From Gremmenia infestans (Eukaryota; Ascomycota; Leotiomycetes; Helotiales; Hamatocanthoscyphaceae): a DNA stretch of 64,000 nt. Of the stretch, positions 59,586 to 64,000 are shown piece by piece; the stretch's first letter is position 1, and each line of letters opens with the position of its first letter. A program made the translations under genes and the position numbers. Below the pieces are notes generated by a model. The model searched no databases and had not been told where the DNA came from. It was given only the letters and a program-made list of their open reading frames with translations. Where the stretch lies: NCBI GenBank assembly GCA_032629725.1, contig JAFEVB010000036.1:682001-746000 (forward strand), read 5' to 3'.

Positions 59586-61881
59586 ATGACAGACTCAAAG
59601 CAGGGTGACTCTAGAGAGAAGCAGAAAGATGATCTCAGTACTATTTTAACTACTGAAGAGCAAATCGAGCTAACCCTTCTTATCGCTAATATAACGGAGG
59701 TTATGAGAAAGCAGATCACAGCAACTTTCGATGCTTCAATTGAATCTACGAAACCACCTGCACAAGTTCTTCATGTCGGGGACACGAATCCTAACATTGA
59801 CCAGAGCAAGGCCCATGAGGAGACCGAGGAGGAAGAGAAAGCAAGGAAGCTGCAAGAAAAGAGGGAGAAAGAGCTGTCGGCTCCAAAAATGAAAGAGCTG
59901 AAGAAAGATGCTTTGGAATTTTTCGACAAATGGCGAGAATCTATTATTTTGAGACTCGGGCAAGTGGTCAATAACCCAAAGGAGGTTGTCAATGAGAAAG
60001 TAAAGGAGGCTTCAGTGGAAGCTACACCTAACGCTGATTCGCCAACGGAGACCAAAGTCATTCGTGAGTAGTCTCCATTCGTCCCCTGAGTTCTTTCACA
60101 ATTCGACTGCTAATCATTACTCTCTCTCAAGGGCGTAATACCAACATTGAAGAGGCAGATGCTGCCCTAGTTGAACTCTACCCTCCTACCTCAACACACC
60201 TATACTCTCTGCCAAAAGACAAAAGAGTCATCCTCCTACACGCTATGCTTCTACTCCTTCTATCGCTAGAGCATTACATTGCACACTCTCGAATTCTACT
60301 CCTCCACATATCATCCTCTCTCCATCTTCCACTCCATATCCTCTCAGAGCAAGAAGTAAAGGTTGCGCAGGGTCTTCTCGAAGCCGCAAAGCGCATGTCT
60401 GGGAGCGAAGAAACCCAAAAGCGTGCCGATGACAATAAAGTTGCTCGGAGATGGAAGGTTGGACTGGCTGGTGTTGCAGGCGCCGCAGTCATTGGAGTGA
60501 CTGGTGGTCTCGCTGCTCCTCTCGTGGCCGGGGCGATTGGGACGATTATGGGTGGCTTAGGGCTAGGTGCTACCACAGCCGCCGGTCTTCTAGGAGCTTT
60601 GGCTGAGAGTGGTGTCATTGTGGGGAGTTTATTCGGTGCTTATGGTGCAGGAATGACGAGTAAAATGATGGACGCATATGCCAAAGAAGTCGAGGACTTC
60701 GCCTTCTTGCCCTTGCAAGGCTCCAAGCATCAAGATCCCAAGCCTCAAGATCGAAGATTGAGAGTAACCATTGGCATCAGTGGATGGCTGACCCAGAAAG
60801 AGGATATAATCACTCCCTGGCGAGCTTTGGGCCACGAGAGTGAAGTATTCGCCCTGAGATGGGAACTTGAAGCGTTGACGTAGGCAATTTCATTGTTTGG
60901 TTTCATTAGATTTAGTCCTTTTCCAGTTGCCCCCTCCCCCTGGAATAACTGCACCACCAAATACTAATTCTAAACACTAGTAAGCTCGGATCATCCATGG
61001 AATCTGTGGTAAAGAGCGCGGCATGGACTGGTACGTTAAAATTTGCTTACGAAATGCGAGTGCTTAGCATGTCTCAAGGCTCCGCGCTGCTCTCATCAAT
61101 TCTGCGAAATCTCACACTGACCCAACATACAGTTGCCAAAAAGGAAATCATCGCCCGCACAATATTCGCTAGTTTAATGGACGCACTTTGGCCAATTGCG
61201 TTACTGAAGGTCTCAAAAGTCGTTGATAATCCATTCTCAGTTGCCAAAAACCGAGCAGACAAGGCCGGCTTAGTTCTTGCTGATGCTCTTATCAATAAGG
61301 CGCAAGGCGAACGTCCAGTAACACTCATTGGTTACAGTCTAGGTGCTAGGATGATATATTCCTGCTTGATGAGTCTTGCAGAGCGGAGAGCGTTTGGTCT
61401 GGTCGAATCGGCCGTTCTGGTTGGCACGCCGGCACCTTCAGATGCTGCTCCTTGGCGTGCAATGAGAAGCGTCGTTTCCGGCCGTCTCATCAACGTCTAT
61501 TCCGAGAATGACTACATCCTAGCTTTCTTGTACAGAACCAGCAGTATCCAATATGGAGTAGCTGGGCTACAAGAAGTCCAAGACGTGAAGGGCATAGAGA
61601 ATGTTAACGTGAGTGACATGGTGAGTGGACATCTTCGCCTACAATATCTTGCTGGGTCCATCTTGGAAAAGATTGGTTTCGAGGACATCGATAAGGAAGA
61701 AGTTGCCAGGGAAGAAGAGACATTGGCTTTACTTGAGGAGCAAGATCGTAAAGAGGAAGAGGAGAAGAAGGGCGAAGCTATTGATCCTGATGAAGAGGCT
61801 GCAAAAATGGAGAAAGAGGTTGAGAAGAAATCGGAGAGAACGATGATGCAAAATTTCAAGGAGAAATTACATTTCAAATAA
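59586..61881 (+). CDS. DUF726 family alpha/beta hydrolase, membrane-associated
   Basis: Three exons (59586-60063, 60132-60879, 60981-61881) encode 708 residues. The N-terminal 160 residues are charged and disordered. A helical region (LLHAMLLLLLSLEHY) follows, then a Gly/Ala-rich hydrophobic stretch at about 267-335 that probably spans or inserts in a membrane. The alpha/beta hydrolase part has the nucleophile elbow GYSLGAR near 525 and VGTPAP downstream. The C-terminus is an acidic/Lys coil. The family (yeast Yfd4-like, human TMCO4) lacks a proven substrate; a lipase/esterase-like activity is inferred from the fold. Intron 2 was set with donor GTAGGC at 60880 and acceptor at 60980 because the frame rejoins as T|KLGSS; intron 1 rejoins as R RNTNIEE. 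Confidence 0.88.
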
Positions 61882-61955
61882 AGGAAGAAACGAGCAACTA
61901 AGACAGCAGTATAGAAAACAAGTACATGACTTTGACAATGTTGTTTCAATGGGTA

Positions 61956-62582
61956 TCATTCGCTCTCCTCTGCCTTCCCACTCCTTACCACAAAATACTT
62001 TCCCCCAGGAGTCTCGATTTTTTCACTAGCCGTCCCAAGCACATCCCAGTCCTCCACACCCTCCGTATCAATTACCTCCCTTCGTCTCCTAGGCCTCCTA
62101 TTCCGCCCTTTGATATCCTCCTTCCCCAGTGCACCTCGTAATTCTTCCAACCCAATTGTAGCCTCTTTCCTGCCCTTCGTGGTTTCATCCCTGATACTCT
62201 GCAACGGCTCCACGCCCTCTGTATCTACATTCTGCATCTTCCTCACGAAATTCAATTGTAGATCGAGTGTTCCAAGCATCTCTTTCTCCTCCTGTGGGGA
62301 CTTTGGCATAGGGAGTGCGGAAAGCCGCAGTAGGTGGTGTAGCTGTTCCGGCTTCACTCCCAGGGCTCCAACATGCTTTGCTTCGTTCGATGGGATGAGT
62401 TCCTTGACGGACCAGGTGGGCTTCGAGAGGAGAGCTTCCACGTCGATTGGTTGTTTGGGATATTCGAGGTCTAGGGGCTCCTTGGGTGGTGCTAGGGAGG
62501 AATAGGTACGAGTTGATTGAGGGCCGTAACGTCGCAGTGTTCGTTGGGAAGCTCGACAGCTCCTGCATATAAAAGCGGACAT
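61956..62582 (-). CDS. Mitochondrial Glu-tRNA(Gln) amidotransferase subunit C-like protein
   Basis: A single exon on the minus strand encodes 208 residues. The N-terminus (MSAFICRSCRASQRTLRRYGPQSTRTYSS) is basic and acid-free, a mitochondrial presequence. At about 70-125 a GatC-type helical domain is visible: LHHLLRLSALP, then LGTLDLQLNFVRKMQNVDTEG (in part) and VEPLQSIRDE. The GatC subunit wraps GatA and GatB in the complex that converts misacylated Glu-tRNA(Gln) to Gln-tRNA(Gln) in mitochondria. The C-terminal 80 residues (Arg-rich, then GGKYFVVRSGK) are a fungal extension. It is divergent from the alpha-SNAP gene with a 274-bp shared upstream region. An upstream in-frame ATG exists, but the presequence-like start supports 62582. 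Confidence 0.85.
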   Translation of the reverse strand: MSAFICRSCRASQRTLRRYGPQSTRTYSSLAPPKEPLDLEYPKQPIDVEALLSKPTWSVKELIPSNEAKHVGALGVKPEQLHHLLRLSALPMPKSPQEEKEMLGTLDLQLNFVRKMQNVDTEGVEPLQSIRDETTKGRKEATIGLEELRGALGKEDIKGRNRRPRRRREVIDTEGVEDWDVLGTASEKIETPGGKYFVVRSGKAEESE

Positions 62583-62856
62583 TGTGGTGAGAAGTATAAG
62601 GCCGAAATTTTGAAATTGAATCCGCGTTGAATACAGTGATACTGTACCGATAATAATGTACCTACCTACAGGTAGCTGCAGCCTTGTGCATTTCGCGCTA
62701 GTGAGCCTCTCTGACGAAGCTGGAACGATCTCAAGCCAGCCCAAACTCCACTTGTTCAGTCTACAATAACAACACATGAGCATAACGCATCAAAGATAAT
62801 ACGTACTATCCACATCTACAAAAACCTTCAACCAGTACCAAATTCGAATCTCAAAC

Positions 62857-63891
62857 ATGGCTCAAGATCCCCGGGCGCTTCTGCAAAAGGTATCAATCTA
62901 CCCCTCCATCACACTCCGGATAAGCCAATATTGACAACACGAAAGGCACAGAAAGCCGAAGCTGGCGCGGGAGGAGGATTTAGTCTGTTCGGCGGACGAC
63001 AAGAGAAATGGGAGGGCGCATCTGAGTTGTATAATCAAGCAGCAAACGCATTTCGGATGGCGAAGCAAAGTACACCTTCCCTCCCGCATTCAATCTCTGG
63101 GCCTAACTATCTCTACAGACAAAGAAGCCGGGCAAGCATTCGAGAAAGCCGCAAATATACAGACCACCAAATTAAACGAGCCAGACGATGCAGCAAATAC
63201 GCTTACGGAGGCTTTCAAAGTATACCGAAAGACAGATCCCCTAGATGCAGCAAGATGCTTAGATGTCGCGATCAATCACTACACGTCAAAGGGGAACTTC
63301 AGGAGGGCGGCTACACACAAACAGAATTTGGCGGAGGTCTACGAGACTGAGATTGGGGACATGAAGAAGGCTATGGAGAGTTACGAACTTGCTGCAAGTT
63401 GGTTTGAGAGTGATAATGCTGAAGCGTACCTTTACTCTAAACTTCCCAGATTTGGACTAGGCTAACGGAGATATAGATTGGCAAATAAACTCTTCCTCAA
63501 GGTGGCCGATCTAGCAGCTATGGAAGGTGACTATTACAAAGCTATAGAGCATTTTGACAAGGTCTCGGCCTCTGCTGTCTCCAACAACCTCATGAAATGG
63601 TCAGTGAAAGATTACTTTCTGAAGGCAGGGTTGTGCCATCTTGCCGTTGGAGACCAAGTAGCCACAAATCGTGCTCTAGAAAAGTACCGGGACATGGACC
63701 CAACGTTCCCAAGCACAAGGGAGCACCAGTTGCTCGTAGATCTATACGAATGTGTAGAGGCTGGTGATCAAGAAGCCTTCGCAGACAAGTTGTACCAGTA
63801 TGATCAGATGAGCAAGTTGGACAAATGGAAGACGACAATACTTCTGAGAATCAAGAATGCTATTGAAGAGAAGGGAGAAGACTTCTCCTGA
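62857..63891 (+). CDS. sec17: Alpha-SNAP vesicle fusion protein (Sec17)
   Basis: Four exons (62857-62889, 62946-63069, 63119-63425, 63477-63891) encode 292 residues, exactly the yeast Sec17 length. It has the family start MAQDPRALLQK, then GGFSLFGGRQEKWEGASELYNQAAN, TPR-like helices through the middle, and a C-terminal LDKWKTTILLRIK before the acidic end. The last Leu is followed by residues that fit the NSF-activating tail. It recruits NSF (Sec18) to SNARE complexes and drives their disassembly, in ER-Golgi and vacuolar fusion. Exon 1 codes only 11 residues, as in many fungal orthologues. Three introns of 56, 49 and 51 bp close in the expected phases. Confidence 0.96.
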
Positions 63892-64000
63892 GCGGGTGTG
63901 GATGATTAGGCGTTTAGGTTCATTGGTTTAAATGTGAATAACTTGGGGGTGTCTTTACCCAAGATAACATGGAATATGAACTCAACAACAGTGCTTTATT
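63892..64000. other. 3' flank of sec17
   Basis: AT-rich 3' untranslated sequence; window ends here. Confidence 0.5.

Overview
The window is nuclear DNA of a filamentous ascomycete. Genes are dense and interrupted by short introns, mostly 45-90 bp with gt/ag ends and ctaac- or ctgac-like branch points. The proteins include typical fungal forms: a Mus7/Mms22 repair protein, a Kes1-type oxysterol-binding protein, a CsbD-like stress protein, a secreted GH43 arabinanase and a DUF726 hydrolase. AT-rich islands carry transition-type divergence that looks like repeat-induced point mutation (RIP). The overall protein style suggests Leotiomycetes (Helotiales-like), but that is an impression and was not tested.

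Layout. 1-9.2 kb: an amino acid permease, a small decayed gene with two internal stops, and a mitochondrial Rieske/AIF-type oxidoreductase. 9.2-13.5 kb: a coiled-coil protein and a secreted endo-arabinanase, both on the minus strand. 13.5-16.9 kb: a gene-poor stretch with a perfect 64-bp tandem duplication and an AT-rich relic. 16.9-21 kb: a small conserved protein, an oxysterol-binding protein and a CsbD-like protein. 21.8-23.9 kb: a DHA2-type MFS drug transporter broken by at least five frameshifts. 24.6-31.1 kb: an eleven-exon calpain protease, and a divergent secreted ureohydrolase. 32-37.4 kb: a very large disordered protein with a MYND-like zinc cluster. 39-46.4 kb: a triple-KH RNA-binding protein, the RuvB-like ATPase Rvb1 and an HMG-box protein. 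47.1-50.2 kb: a mitochondrial AAA+ ATPase. 50.3-51.3 kb: a second AT-rich relic with a diverged direct repeat. 51.4-58.4 kb: Mus7/Mms22. 58.7-64 kb: a small hydrophobic-start protein, a DUF726 membrane hydrolase, a mitochondrial GatC-like subunit and alpha-SNAP (Sec17).

The genes are mostly unrelated housekeeping genes (chromatin, DNA repair, secretion, mitochondria, lipid transfer) with scattered nutrient-related genes (permease, arabinanase, ureohydrolase). No biosynthetic cluster, CRISPR array, tRNA, rRNA or intact transposon was found. The most unusual signals are several introns whose reading frame only closes with GC-AG ends, two decayed genes beside intact neighbours, and the two RIP-like relics. 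Exon boundaries were derived by hand from splice motifs, frame continuity and remembered family motifs. They are predictions, not transcript evidence.
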